Below are positions 7,793 to 16,234 of a DNA stretch of 64,000 nucleotides, one piece after another. The number at the start of each line of letters is the position of its first letter. Within the stretch, counting starts at the first letter, position 1. The notes beneath the pieces were generated by a model, which was given only the letters and a program-made list of their open reading frames with translations, did no database searches and had not been told where the DNA came from. Both the position numbers and the translations under genes were made by a program. Source of the DNA: Pseudomonas kuykendallii (GTDB lineage: Bacteria; Pseudomonadota; Gammaproteobacteria; Pseudomonadales; Pseudomonadaceae); NCBI RefSeq assembly GCF_900106975.1, contig NZ_FNNU01000003.1, forward strand, positions 372,001 to 436,000, given 5' to 3'.

Positions 7793-7807
7793 ATTCAAAC
7801 GTTATCC
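7739..7807 (+). other. attC: attC9 recombination site, second attC family
   Basis: A 69-bp site from GCCCAAC to GTTATCC. Arms ATTCCACCGGACCTG and CCGGTGAATTCAAACGTTA nearly match attC4. The final core bases deviate from GTTRRRY because they come from the next cassette. Confidence 0.8.
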
Positions 7808-7820
7808 ACCAAGGAAAGTC

Positions 7821-8330
7821 ATGCGTTCATTCATCTATAAACTGCTACTGGCTGTTGGCTTGTTTAGCAACCAGCAAGCTCAAGCAGCAACATTATTGGA
7901 TTATGATTCGTTGATTCTCTTAGATGCTGAAGCATTAGCTGAGCAAGGCATTAACGAAGCATATGAGCAGCTTCTCCCTCAGCTGAAGCAATACGTCGAA
8001 GCCCCCATAGAAATCGAAGAACAATTTTCTTCTGAAACTGGGAGCTACGCAGTTAAAGCCGGAGGTGAAATATACAAAATCTACGGCCCAGATCTTGAAG
8101 GCAATGAGGGTGAGTCGTGGGGTAGAGCCACATACGCTCTTTTTCACATCATAAACAAGCAAATCACAAAAGGTGATGTCCGTCTTTACGCCATAAATAG
8201 TGCAAACGACCTTGACGGTCTATCTCTCTCACAATCAGCGGCTGAGCTATCAAGAAATGCTCTAAATAATCGCCAAGATTGGCCATACCTCCCCGAGTTG
8301 GCCTCTCCTTGGTATGGCCAGTTTCACTAA
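7821..8330 (+). CDS. Cassette 10: exported hypothetical protein
   Basis: A 169-residue protein with a Sec signal peptide (MRSFIYKLLLAVGLFSNQQA, cleavage likely after AQA). The mature part contains YDSLILLDAEALAEQGI, a YKIYGPDLEGNEGESWGRA stretch and DWPYLPELASPWYGQFH at the C-terminus. This pattern looks like a conserved cassette-borne family of unknown function. An upstream AAGGAA supports the ATG at 7821. It is probably periplasmic. Confidence 0.65.
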   Translation: MRSFIYKLLLAVGLFSNQQAQAATLLDYDSLILLDAEALAEQGINEAYEQLLPQLKQYVEAPIEIEEQFSSETGSYAVKAGGEIYKIYGPDLEGNEGESWGRATYALFHIINKQITKGDVRLYAINSANDLDGLSLSQSAAELSRNALNNRQDWPYLPELASPWYGQFH

Positions 8331-8341
8331 TTCGTGTTGGT

Positions 8342-8418
8342 GGCTAACAATGCGCTCAAATCGTTCGCTTCGCTCACTGGGACCGGCTAAAGCCGGCCCC
8401 TTAGCTTAATCGTTATAT
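8342..8418 (+). other. attC: attC10 recombination site
   Basis: A 77-bp site from GGCTAAC (one mismatch) to GTTATAT with stem ACCGGCTAAAGCCGG and arm TTAGCTTAATCGTTA as in attC5. Confidence 0.85.
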
Positions 8419-8431
8419 GCTGATCTAAGAT

Positions 8432-8794
8432 ATGAAGTACAAAAACATAAAATCAGCAATCCACAATTTCGGGCACAGCTTTGTAAGCTCAATGAACTAT
8501 GTCGACCATGATTTCGTTGCCGACGAAATTGGGAAGATTCACAACAAAGGCTATGATATTGAAATAAACTGGCTTACAAGGGAGTTCAGGTCCGCTCAGC
8601 TTGAGTCAGAGAGAATAAAAAAATCAATTGGTTATTGGGATGACAACCTAAAGAAACATTGTGCATCCCATAGCGTAAATCTGGAAAATCTATGCTCTTT
8701 ATCGTTTGCCTGGCCGGCAGGTCAAAGTAAATACATGCTTGCCATTGACGACAAAGGCACAGAACACAAAATTTACATCAATGAAGCGCAGTGA
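8432..8794 (+). CDS. Cassette 11: hypothetical protein
   Basis: A 120-residue soluble protein of unknown family, AT-rich in codon use. Visible segments are HNFGHSFVSSMNYVDHDFVAD, a helical middle (REFRSAQLESERIKKSIGYW) and a C-terminal strand region (KYMLAIDDKGTEHKIYI). There is no signal peptide. It is bounded by attC10 and attC11. Confidence 0.6.
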   Translation: MKYKNIKSAIHNFGHSFVSSMNYVDHDFVADEIGKIHNKGYDIEINWLTREFRSAQLESERIKKSIGYWDDNLKKHCASHSVNLENLCSLSFAWPAGQSKYMLAIDDKGTEHKIYINEAQ

Positions 8795-8799
8795 TACGC

Positions 8800-8875
8800 A
8801 TATAACAATTGGTTCAAACCGTTCGCTGCGCTCACTGGGACGGGCTAAAGCCCGCCCCTTAACCAAACGTTAGAC
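8800..8875 (+). other. attC: attC11 recombination site
   Basis: A 76-bp site from ATATAAC (one mismatch) to GTTAGAC with stem ACGGGCTAAAGCCCG and the TTAACCAAACGTTAG arm. Confidence 0.85.
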
Positions 8876-8915
8876 GAACGGCGCACGACCACGCATTTCA
8901 AACCGAGAGCACACA

Positions 8916-9683
8916 ATGATTCCCTCGTTAATATTTAATCTTAGAACCGCTGCCAGCATGCTGTCGTTCGCCTTGTTGTCTGGATGCGCAACACCTATTA
9001 GCCCGGAAGATTTAAAAGCACCACAAGAGATAACCTGTATAGATCTAAAAGAGCCACTTGTGCTCACTGACTACTATGGCCCATTCGACATGCAATGGAC
9101 TACTAAATTTGAAAAAGGCCCTTATTGGTCTGAAAAAGCAGATTCCAATGGAACTTACTATCGCGCCCCATCGGGCGGCATATCGGTAACAGGTGAAAAC
9201 GGAGGGGCGTTTCCTGGCCAACCCACAACTTCAGATGGGGGTTTCTATATTCCTAACAATGAAAATGAGCCAGTCAAGCTTTACGCTTACCTCTCCACAG
9301 AAGCAGCTCCTGAGAAGCCCTACCCAAACGGTACAGACTGCTCTACTTTGGGATACGTAAGCGACCCATCTACATCAAAAGTTGATATCGTCTCTTTCGC
9401 AGTTGGCGGTGCAATCGGCGGTGCAACTGGTGGTTTAATCGCTCGGGGCATTTCTGGCTCTGGAAATATGAGCTATGGACAAGCCGCTAGTACTGGTGCG
9501 GCAGGAGGCCTTATTGGAGGGATAATAATTGCCTCCATAATAAACTCCGGCGTTGGCAAAATAGTGCCATTGCAGCCACCAATTAAGAACACGCAATTCC
9601 TAGATAAACTCAAGAGTTTCTCACCCAGCAAAACCTTTATACGAGAGGCTGAATCGGCAGCACTGAGCCATCAAAAAAATTGA
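8916..9683 (+). CDS. Cassette 12: lipoprotein with glycine-zipper segment
   Basis: A 255-residue protein with a lipoprotein signal (LSFALLSGC, Cys near residue 24). Toward the C-terminus is a glycine-zipper hydrophobic region (AVGGAIGGATGGLIARG and TGAAGGLIGGIIIASII), as seen in outer-membrane-associated lipoproteins. The central part is Ser/Thr/Gly/Pro-rich without recognised motifs. It is probably anchored in the outer membrane. The function is unknown. Confidence 0.65.
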   Translation: MIPSLIFNLRTAASMLSFALLSGCATPISPEDLKAPQEITCIDLKEPLVLTDYYGPFDMQWTTKFEKGPYWSEKADSNGTYYRAPSGGISVTGENGGAFPGQPTTSDGGFYIPNNENEPVKLYAYLSTEAAPEKPYPNGTDCSTLGYVSDPSTSKVDIVSFAVGGAIGGATGGLIARGISGSGNMSYGQAASTGAAGGLIGGIIIASIINSGVGKIVPLQPPIKNTQFLDKLKSFSPSKTFIREAESAALSHQKN

Positions 9684-9721
9684 GAGCTGAATTTCTGAAA
9701 ATAAATTTCTTTCCGGCATCC

Positions 9722-9797
9722 GTCTAACAACTGGTTCAAACCACTCGCTTCGCTCACTGGGACGGGCTAAAGCCCGCCCCTTAACCAAGCGTTAGCC
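9722..9797 (+). other. attC: attC12 recombination site, last canonical copy
   Basis: A 76-bp site from GTCTAAC to GTTAGCC with stem ACGGGCTAAAGCCCG and arm TTAACCAAGCGTTAG. No clean attC is seen to its right. Confidence 0.85.
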
Positions 9798-9824
9798 GAT
9801 AAATCAAGTTAACAAGAGTAAATC

Positions 9825-10373
9825 ATGAAGAAATTAACACTTTATACCACCTGCATGCTCTTAATTTCAGGCTGCACAAATAGAGCCTATATCGAGCCAA
9901 CAGAACCTCATGCTGCCACTCTTGAATTTGTGAACAGGATTGACAATCCGGATTTATTTTATAGCGCATTTACATATAAAGACATAAAGCAGTGCACCAA
10001 TCGTCAAAATGTGGCATTTATGTCCAAGGAGAAAAATAAAACAGTAAAAATAAAGCCCAGCGAACCTATTGTTATTACCTCGATAATCCCTCAGCCCACA
10101 GGGGTAGAGACCATATTATTGGTTGGAGGATTTGGTGCTATTGGTGCTATTGGTGCATTGGCGTCAGGAACAAAATATGGCGAATGCAAGCCAACCCTAG
10201 AATTTACACCGAAGGAAAACCATCATTACAAGCTCATGATGAGCACAAATGCAAAAGGCTGTGAGTTTAGCTTTACAGAAATTGATCCCTCTAATAATGC
10301 TAATCCAGCCTTTGAATTTGTGGCGCATAAATGGAAGCCGGCATTCACTGAGGATGGCGCGTGGTGTGATTAA
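9825..10373 (+). CDS. Cassette 13: lipoprotein
   Basis: A 182-residue protein with a lipoprotein signal (CMLLISGC, Cys at residue 17) and a short glycine-zipper hydrophobic stretch (LLVGGFGAIGAIGALASG, about residues 98-115). It is AT-rich like the preceding cassettes. Four further Cys in the mature part (KQCTN, GECKP, KGCEF, AWCD) could form disulfides. The TAA stop lies in GATTAAC, a near-match to the attC start box and the first sign of the degenerate attC that follows. Confidence 0.65.
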   Translation: MKKLTLYTTCMLLISGCTNRAYIEPTEPHAATLEFVNRIDNPDLFYSAFTYKDIKQCTNRQNVAFMSKEKNKTVKIKPSEPIVITSIIPQPTGVETILLVGGFGAIGAIGALASGTKYGECKPTLEFTPKENHHYKLMMSTNAKGCEFSFTEIDPSNNANPAFEFVAHKWKPAFTEDGAWCD

Positions 10374-10434
10374 CAATCAGCAAGGTAGCCCGGATAACAC
10401 GGGAACCGGAGCGAACTTAATTCTCAACGTAGGG
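10368..10434 (+). other. Degenerate attC-like site A
   Basis: GATTAAC at the stop of cassette 13 and AACTTAATTCTCAACGTAGGG at the right end resemble attC boxes. The arm is close to GCTTAATTCAGGCGTTAG of attC6, but the core reads GTAGGG instead of GTTAGG. The intervening GGTAGCCCGGATAACAC stretch is shared with site B. Confidence 0.5.
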
Positions 10435-10535
10435 TGGACATCGCGAAGCTTGTCCAACTGTATCGGTGGCAGATTTTTGAGACCGAAGCGACTAAAATAC
10501 AGGGGGTGCAAAACGCCTCGGGATTTCCACCCTAC
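10429..10535. mobile_element. MITE/REP-like element, copy A (107 bp)
   Basis: Perfect 10-bp terminal inverted repeats GTAGGGTGGA and TCCACCCTAC bound a non-coding 107-bp segment with an inner palindrome (GTGGACATCGCGAAGCTTGTCC). It begins exactly at the degenerate attC core. Copy B at 11246 is related along its whole length. Confidence 0.55.
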
Positions 10536-10557
10536 TTGCTAAGAACAGGGGTATTTC

Positions 10558-11103
10558 ATGACGACCATGAAGGTGGCTTTAACCTGCGGCTGTGGACAGG
10601 TAGCTTTGAAGATTCAAGGCAATCCTATAATCAGCGCTGAGTGCCTCTGTAACGATTGCCAGAAAGCAGGGGAATTTCTGCAGTCGCTGCCCGGCGCCCC
10701 ATCTGTCTTGGATAATAAAGCGGCAACGCGCTTTGTGCTTTACCGAAAGGACAGGGTCTGGTGCGAGAAAGGGCAGTCTCGCTTACGCGAATATCGATTG
10801 TCGGAGCATTCCAAAACGCGTCGAGTGGTCGCTACGTGCTGCAATACGCCAATGTTCTTGGATTTCACCAATGGTCATTGGTTGAGCCTGTACGGAGGTC
10901 TATGGCCTGTGGAGGCGTTGCCCGCACTGGAAATAAGAACGATGACCCGCGATCGCCCCAAGGGGGTCAAACTTGCCGATGACGTGCCCAACCCCAGCAC
11001 CCACACAATTTCCTTTTTCGCAAAGCTCTTTGGCTCCTGGGCTGCCATGCGCTTTCGCACACCCAGGGTGGACTTCGTCAATGGCGATTTGAATGCGTCA
11101 TGA
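10558..11103 (+). CDS. Putative cassette 14: zinc-site DUF6151/GFA-like protein
   Basis: A 181-residue protein. CGCGQVAL near the N-terminus and CLCNDCQKAG about 20 residues later are the CxC and CxxC zinc-binding pattern of the GFA (glutathione-dependent formaldehyde-activating-like) fold, best matching the DUF6151 subgroup as I remember it. A third pair (ATCCNTP) follows near residue 99. The start could be 10558 or the ATG at 10564. It lies between two MITE/attC-like repeats, so it may be an old cassette, though its GC content is nearer the chromosome. Confidence 0.65.
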   Translation: MTTMKVALTCGCGQVALKIQGNPIISAECLCNDCQKAGEFLQSLPGAPSVLDNKAATRFVLYRKDRVWCEKGQSRLREYRLSEHSKTRRVVATCCNTPMFLDFTNGHWLSLYGGLWPVEALPALEIRTMTRDRPKGVKLADDVPNPSTHTISFFAKLFGSWAAMRFRTPRVDFVNGDLNAS

Positions 11104-11176
11104 TTCCGATGCGTCTCAGGTACCTATCACCGAATTAAACACGGTATGCGATGGCTTGAATTGGAACATAGGCGGG

Positions 11177-11251
11177 GTCCAACAGGGCGCTTCAGCAAGG
11201 TAGCCCGGATAACACCAAGGAACCTGAGTGAACTTAATTCCCAACGTAGGG
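11177..11251 (+). other. Degenerate attC-like site B
   Basis: GTCCAAC (a perfect RYYYAAC) and AACTTAATTCCCAACGTAGGG flank the same CAGCAAGGTAGCCCGGATAACA core found in site A. The cleavage box again reads GTAGGG. It lies about 70 bp after the stop of the DUF6151-like gene. Confidence 0.5.
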
Positions 11252-11350
11252 AGAACATCGCTAAGCTTGTCCACCTTTAATGGCGCGCCCCATTGAGACG
11301 GATGCATATAAAATATAACGCTGGAAAACGCTTCGCGATTTCTATCCTAA
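11246..11350. mobile_element. MITE/REP-like element, copy B (about 105 bp, decayed)
   Basis: Related to copy A at both ends and in the middle (AACATCGCTAAGCTTGTCCACC, then GAAAACGCTTCGCGATTTCTATCC), but the terminal repeats are no longer perfect. The gap 11104-11410 holds only this element, site B and no gene. Confidence 0.45.
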
Positions 11351-11410
11351 TTTCCTCGTCCACCACGCCACAATCAGCAATATCTCGGTCTAGACTGATC
11401 TGCCTCACAA

Positions 11411-11821
11411 ATGTACTCGAAACCACAGTGCACTATGGACCCTGATAGCATCTCGGCCTCATTAGGCGATGAAACGATACTACTAAGCGAGAAGAAGCTG
11501 GCCGCCATAGAGGTCAAGATCCAAAAAACAAACGTAGAACTTAACTCCCCCACCATAGAAAAGGAATTCGTCATGTTAAAAAAACTCCTAAAATCAAAAT
11601 ACAAAGCGCTACCACCTGCAGAAAAATTCAAAAGAAACCTCATAGGGGTCGCAGTTTGGATAGCAGCTTCGTTAGTCGGCTTGCTTATTTTCAAGTCGGG
11701 CTCAGGGCTTCTAGGGTTGTCAGTAATCTTTATCGGCGCCATCGGTATAATCGACTCTGCAATAAGGGCCCTGATAAATCTTGTAAGAGCCAAAAAGCAA
11801 AGTGGCGCCCTGCCACAGTGA
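11411..11821 (+). CDS. Hypothetical membrane protein (possible cassette 15)
   Basis: A 136-residue protein. An N-terminal soluble, charged region (about residues 1-75) is followed by two membrane helices (NLIGVAVWIAASLVGLLIF and SGLLGLSVIFIGAIGIIDSA) and a short basic tail. An in-frame ATG at residue 9 is an alternative start. It is AT-rich like the integron cassettes, but no attC is recognised after it. The family is unknown. Confidence 0.55.
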   Translation: MYSKPQCTMDPDSISASLGDETILLSEKKLAAIEVKIQKTNVELNSPTIEKEFVMLKKLLKSKYKALPPAEKFKRNLIGVAVWIAASLVGLLIFKSGSGLLGLSVIFIGAIGIIDSAIRALINLVRAKKQSGALPQ

Positions 11822-12031
11822 GTTGAATCTATTGACTCAAGCTACCAGTGATAGAAAAGGCGGCCATTTGAGGCTCAGTTACAGGCTGGCGGTAAAGAAG
11901 TCGAAGCCAGACCAGCCGAAGCGCCGGCGCACTTTGGTCCTCCCCGGCCGTCGCTGCTCCGGCGCAGACCAGGCCTCGGCGCTTCACACGCATCTATCCG
12001 CTTCGCTGCGCCACCAATGGGAGACGACAGC

Positions 12032-12424
12032 ATGTTCGACCACCTTGGTTTTGGAGTCACGAACCTCGCCGAGAGCAAGGCGTTCTTTCTCAACGCGCTG
12101 CGCCCATTGGGTGTATCGGTAGCCATGGAAAGCCCCTACGGCGTTGGCCTGGGACGTGGCGGCAAGCCGTCGATGTGGCTGCACGAAACGACGGAGGTGC
12201 CTGCGCGTCTGCACATTGCCATTGCGGCCGACACGCGCGCCGAGGTCGATGCCTTCTACAGCGCGGCCCTCGCCGCTGGCGGGAGAGACAATGGAGCACC
12301 GGGGTTACGGCCGCACTACCATCCGAACTACTACGCGGCCTTCGTCATCGGCCCCGACGGTCACAACATCGAGGCTGTCTGCCACAAGGCGGCGCAGGAC
12401 GTACTGGCAGGGCAGCCCAAGTGA
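12032..12424 (+). CDS. VOC-family (glyoxalase/dioxygenase-like) protein
   Basis: A 130-residue protein with the paired beta-alpha-beta-beta-beta pattern of the VOC superfamily. MFDHLGFGVTNLAESKAFF is the first strand with its metal-ligand His, and HPNYYAAFVIGPDGHNIEAVC is the typical C-terminal strand. The start at 12032 is preceded by GGGAG; 12017 is possible. GC content is chromosome-like. The reaction is unknown. Confidence 0.75.
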   Translation: MFDHLGFGVTNLAESKAFFLNALRPLGVSVAMESPYGVGLGRGGKPSMWLHETTEVPARLHIAIAADTRAEVDAFYSAALAAGGRDNGAPGLRPHYHPNYYAAFVIGPDGHNIEAVCHKAAQDVLAGQPK

Positions 12425-12455
12425 CAGCGGAATCTGCGCGATCTCCAATCTCGAC

Positions 12456-12484
12456 GTGGGGTGGACATCGCGAAGCTTGTCCAC
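12456..12484. repeat. Partial third copy of the MITE/REP-like palindrome
   Basis: GTGGGGTGGACATCGCGAAG followed by CTTGTCCACC repeats the left half of element A, again after a CAATCTCGACG stretch resembling the arm before element A. No right terminal repeat is visible. Confidence 0.5.
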
Positions 12485-12517
12485 CGTGTTCGCCGGGACC
12501 TGAACTCGACGCGAAAT

Positions 12518-12542
12518 CCGCAGGGTAACCTTCACCCTGCGG
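12518..12542 (-). terminator. Hairpin downstream of pgm
   Basis: CCGCAGGGT / ACCCTGCGG with a 7-base loop lies 17 bp past the pgm stop on the minus strand. The T-run is weak. Confidence 0.55.
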
Positions 12543-12558
12543 AGCAGCCCTCCCTACC

Positions 12559-14211
<1,653 letters not shown>

Positions 14212-14544
14212 GTTTCCCGTCGCTGTATGTAAGGTAGAAAGAACATCTGCGCCGACGCATCCGTTGCGCGTGGACAGGCGAAGTATGCTGCGAGCCGCGA
14301 AAACTTCCCCGAAAAAAAGCACACCGATCGTAGGGGCGCCTGCGGCTGTCGAGTCTCCGACCCGACAGCGCGCGACATGTTCAGTGCGCCGGTGCCGCGA
14401 TTGGGGGATTTGGCGCCCGGGTGCACGCCCCGGGCTCTGCGCTTCGGAAAGCTTGAGGCAGCAGTCAGGCAAGCAACCGGCAGGCGCTGACACCCGCGTC
14501 GCCCGCGCGCTAACCTGCACGCCTATCGTTTTCGGCCAGCCCCC
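14212..14544. other. Divergent intergenic region pgm / LysE-type exporter
   Basis: 333 bp between two divergent starts, so it must hold both promoters. No confident sigma-70 boxes, operator or RNA gene is evident. A GC-rich hairpin (GCCCGGGTGCACGCCCCGGGC) lies near 14413-14435. Confidence 0.4.
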
Positions 14545-15180
14545 ATGTTCGGCATCCACGACCTTCCGCTCTTCATCGTTTCCGGCCTGCTGCTGAACAT
14601 GCTGCCCGGGCCGGATTCGCTGTTGATCCTGTCGCGCAGCGCGGCGCAGGGCTGGCGCGCCGGGTCAGTGGCCTCGTTCGGGGTGGGCGCGGGGATTTTC
14701 GTGCATGTGCTGGCGGCGGCGCTGGGCTTGTCCGCGCTGCTGGCGACCTCCGCCACCGCGTTCGCGCTGGTGAAGTACGCGGGCGCGGCCTACCTGCTGT
14801 ACGTCGGCATCGGCCTGCTGCTGAGCAAGGCTCCCGCCGAGAGAGCATTCCAGGCCGCGCTGCCGGCCTTGCCGTACCGACGGATTTTTCTGCAGGGCTT
14901 CCTGACCAACGCGCTGAACCCGAAGGTGGCGCTCTTCTTCCTCGCCTTCGTGCCGCAGTTCATCGCGCCCGACTCGACCGACAAGGCGCTGGCATTCGTC
15001 CTGCTCGGTTGCCTGTTCAACCTCAACGGCATGCTCTGGTGCCACCTGCTGGTGGTCGTCGCGGCCTATGCCGGCCGGCGCGTGAAAGCCACCGCCGCGC
15101 AGGCGCGGTGGCTCAATCGGGCGGTGGGAGGGTTCTTCGTCGGGCTCGGCCTGAAGCTGGCGCTGAGCCCGCGCAGCTGA
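14545..15180 (+). CDS. LysE/RhtB-family amino-acid exporter
   Basis: A 211-residue inner-membrane protein with about six hydrophobic segments. [23 protein letters not shown] near the N-terminus is the GPD(x)xxxxxRxxxxG signature of the RhtB/LysE superfamily, and [15 protein letters not shown] is the second conserved block. The substrate cannot be inferred. It is monocistronic and convergent with crtE. Confidence 0.85.
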   Translation: MFGIHDLPLFIVSGLLLNMLPGPDSLLILSRSAAQGWRAGSVASFGVGAGIFVHVLAAALGLSALLATSATAFALVKYAGAAYLLYVGIGLLLSKAPAERAFQAALPALPYRRIFLQGFLTNALNPKVALFFLAFVPQFIAPDSTDKALAFVLLGCLFNLNGMLWCHLLVVVAAYAGRRVKATAAQARWLNRAVGGFFVGLGLKLALSPRS

Positions 15181-15192
15181 GCGGTCCGGCGC

Positions 15193-16098
15193 CTAGGCCA
15201 CCCGGCGGAACAGCATCGCGAGCAGTTGCTGCAACGGGCTGTCATGGCCGTACACCTCGGCCAGCAACGCCTCGGCGCGCTGGATGTGGCCGCGCAACCG
15301 GTGCCGCGCGGCTTCGTGGCCGAGCACGCTGACCAGGGTCGACTTGCCCTGATCCTTGCCGCAATCCTTGCCCAGGCTCTGCACGTCGGCCTCGCAATCG
15401 CCGAGGTCGTCGAGCAGCTGGAACGCCTGGCCCAGCTCGACGGCGAAATCGCGCAGCACCGTGCGCACCGGTTCGCCGGCCTGGGCGACCTGCGTGGCCA
15501 TGTCCAGCGCCGCGCCGAACAGCGCGCCGGTCTTCAGGTGGTTGGTCCCGGCGATATCGCTGGCCGGGCGCTGGCGGCTGCCGTCGTGCAGGTCCTGATA
15601 CTGGCCACGCACCAGGCCCTGCGCACCCACCGCGTCGGACAGCGCGGCGACCAGGTTGGTCTTCAGCAACGGCGGCAGGCCCTGCACCGCCACCAGCGTG
15701 CGGAACGCCTGGCTGAGCAGCGCGACGGCGGCCAGCATGGCCACGTCCTCGCCGTAGCGCACGTGCACGGTGGGCTGGCCACGGCGCAACTGGGCGTCGT
15801 CCATGCAGGGCATGTCGTCGAGCACCAGCGAGGCGGCGTGGACCATCTCCACCGCGCAGCCAAGATCGATCAACGCCTCAGAGGTGTGCCCGAGCCCCTG
15901 CGCGGCGAGCACCAGCATCAGCGGGCGGACGCGCTTGCCCGGCGACAGCACGGACGCGTGCATGGCCACGCCGATCAGGTCTTCGCCACCTTGCGGCAGT
16001 GGCACCAGCTGGTTCAGCCGACGCTCCACCTGCTCGCGCAACGAGGCGAGATCACCGGCGGAAATGTCGCAGCGCGACGGCACTAATGAGGTTGCCAT
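15193..16098 (-). CDS. crtE: Geranylgeranyl diphosphate synthase CrtE
   Basis: A 301-residue trans-isoprenyl diphosphate synthase that elongates farnesyl-PP to GGPP, the C20 precursor of phytoene. DDMPCMDD (first Asp-rich motif) is followed by RRGQPTVH; the second motif appears as [14 protein letters not shown] is the IPP-binding site. It is transcribed divergently from fni-crtXYIB, with a 136-bp promoter region holding repeated TGTACA-like sites. In this context CrtE is preferred over a general farnesyl-PP synthase. Confidence 0.9.
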   Translation of the reverse strand: MATSLVPSRCDISAGDLASLREQVERRLNQLVPLPQGGEDLIGVAMHASVLSPGKRVRPLMLVLAAQGLGHTSEALIDLGCAVEMVHAASLVLDDMPCMDDAQLRRGQPTVHVRYGEDVAMLAAVALLSQAFRTLVAVQGLPPLLKTNLVAALSDAVGAQGLVRGQYQDLHDGSRQRPASDIAGTNHLKTGALFGAALDMATQVAQAGEPVRTVLRDFAVELGQAFQLLDDLGDCEADVQSLGKDCGKDQGKSTLVSVLGHEAARHRLRGHIQRAEALLAEVYGHDSPLQQLLAMLFRRVA

Positions 16099-16162
16099 GA
16101 GTCAAGAGAGCTCCAGCCTGCGCGACGGACAGGGTCGCGGTTCGTGTGACGAAGCAAAGTGT

Positions 16163-16190
16163 TGTACAACTTTAGTACAGAAGCTGTACA
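16163..16190. promoter_or_regulatory. Three 11-bp-spaced TGTACA/AGTACA repeats (candidate MerR-type CarH/LitR operator)
   Basis: TGTACA at 16163-16168, AGTACA at 16174-16179 and TGTACA at 16185-16190 are spaced exactly 11 bp apart in the crtE/fni intergenic region. The outer copies share the longer word TGTACAACTT. From memory, tandem 11-bp repeats form the operator of light- and B12-dependent MerR-family repressors (CarH/LitR) that control carotenoid genes. No such regulator gene is inside the window, so the assignment is inference. Confidence 0.55.
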
Positions 16191-16234
16191 ACTTAAAAGA
16201 CCTGCAAGACCCTGCCCGAAACCGAGGAAACCTG

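Noticed and set aside
3928-9797. CRISPR array suggested by regularly spaced similar repeats
   Set aside because: The repeats are 60-90 bp with RYYYAAC and GTTRRRY ends and flank 300-1000 bp genes. They are attC sites, and no cas genes are present.
10434-10640. 68-residue frame over the MITE-like element
   Set aside because: It lies within inverted-repeat DNA and overlaps the start of the DUF6151-like gene in another frame.
11802-12122. 106-residue rightward frame before the VOC gene
   Set aside because: Arg/Ser-rich, overlaps the VOC gene in another frame and lacks motifs.
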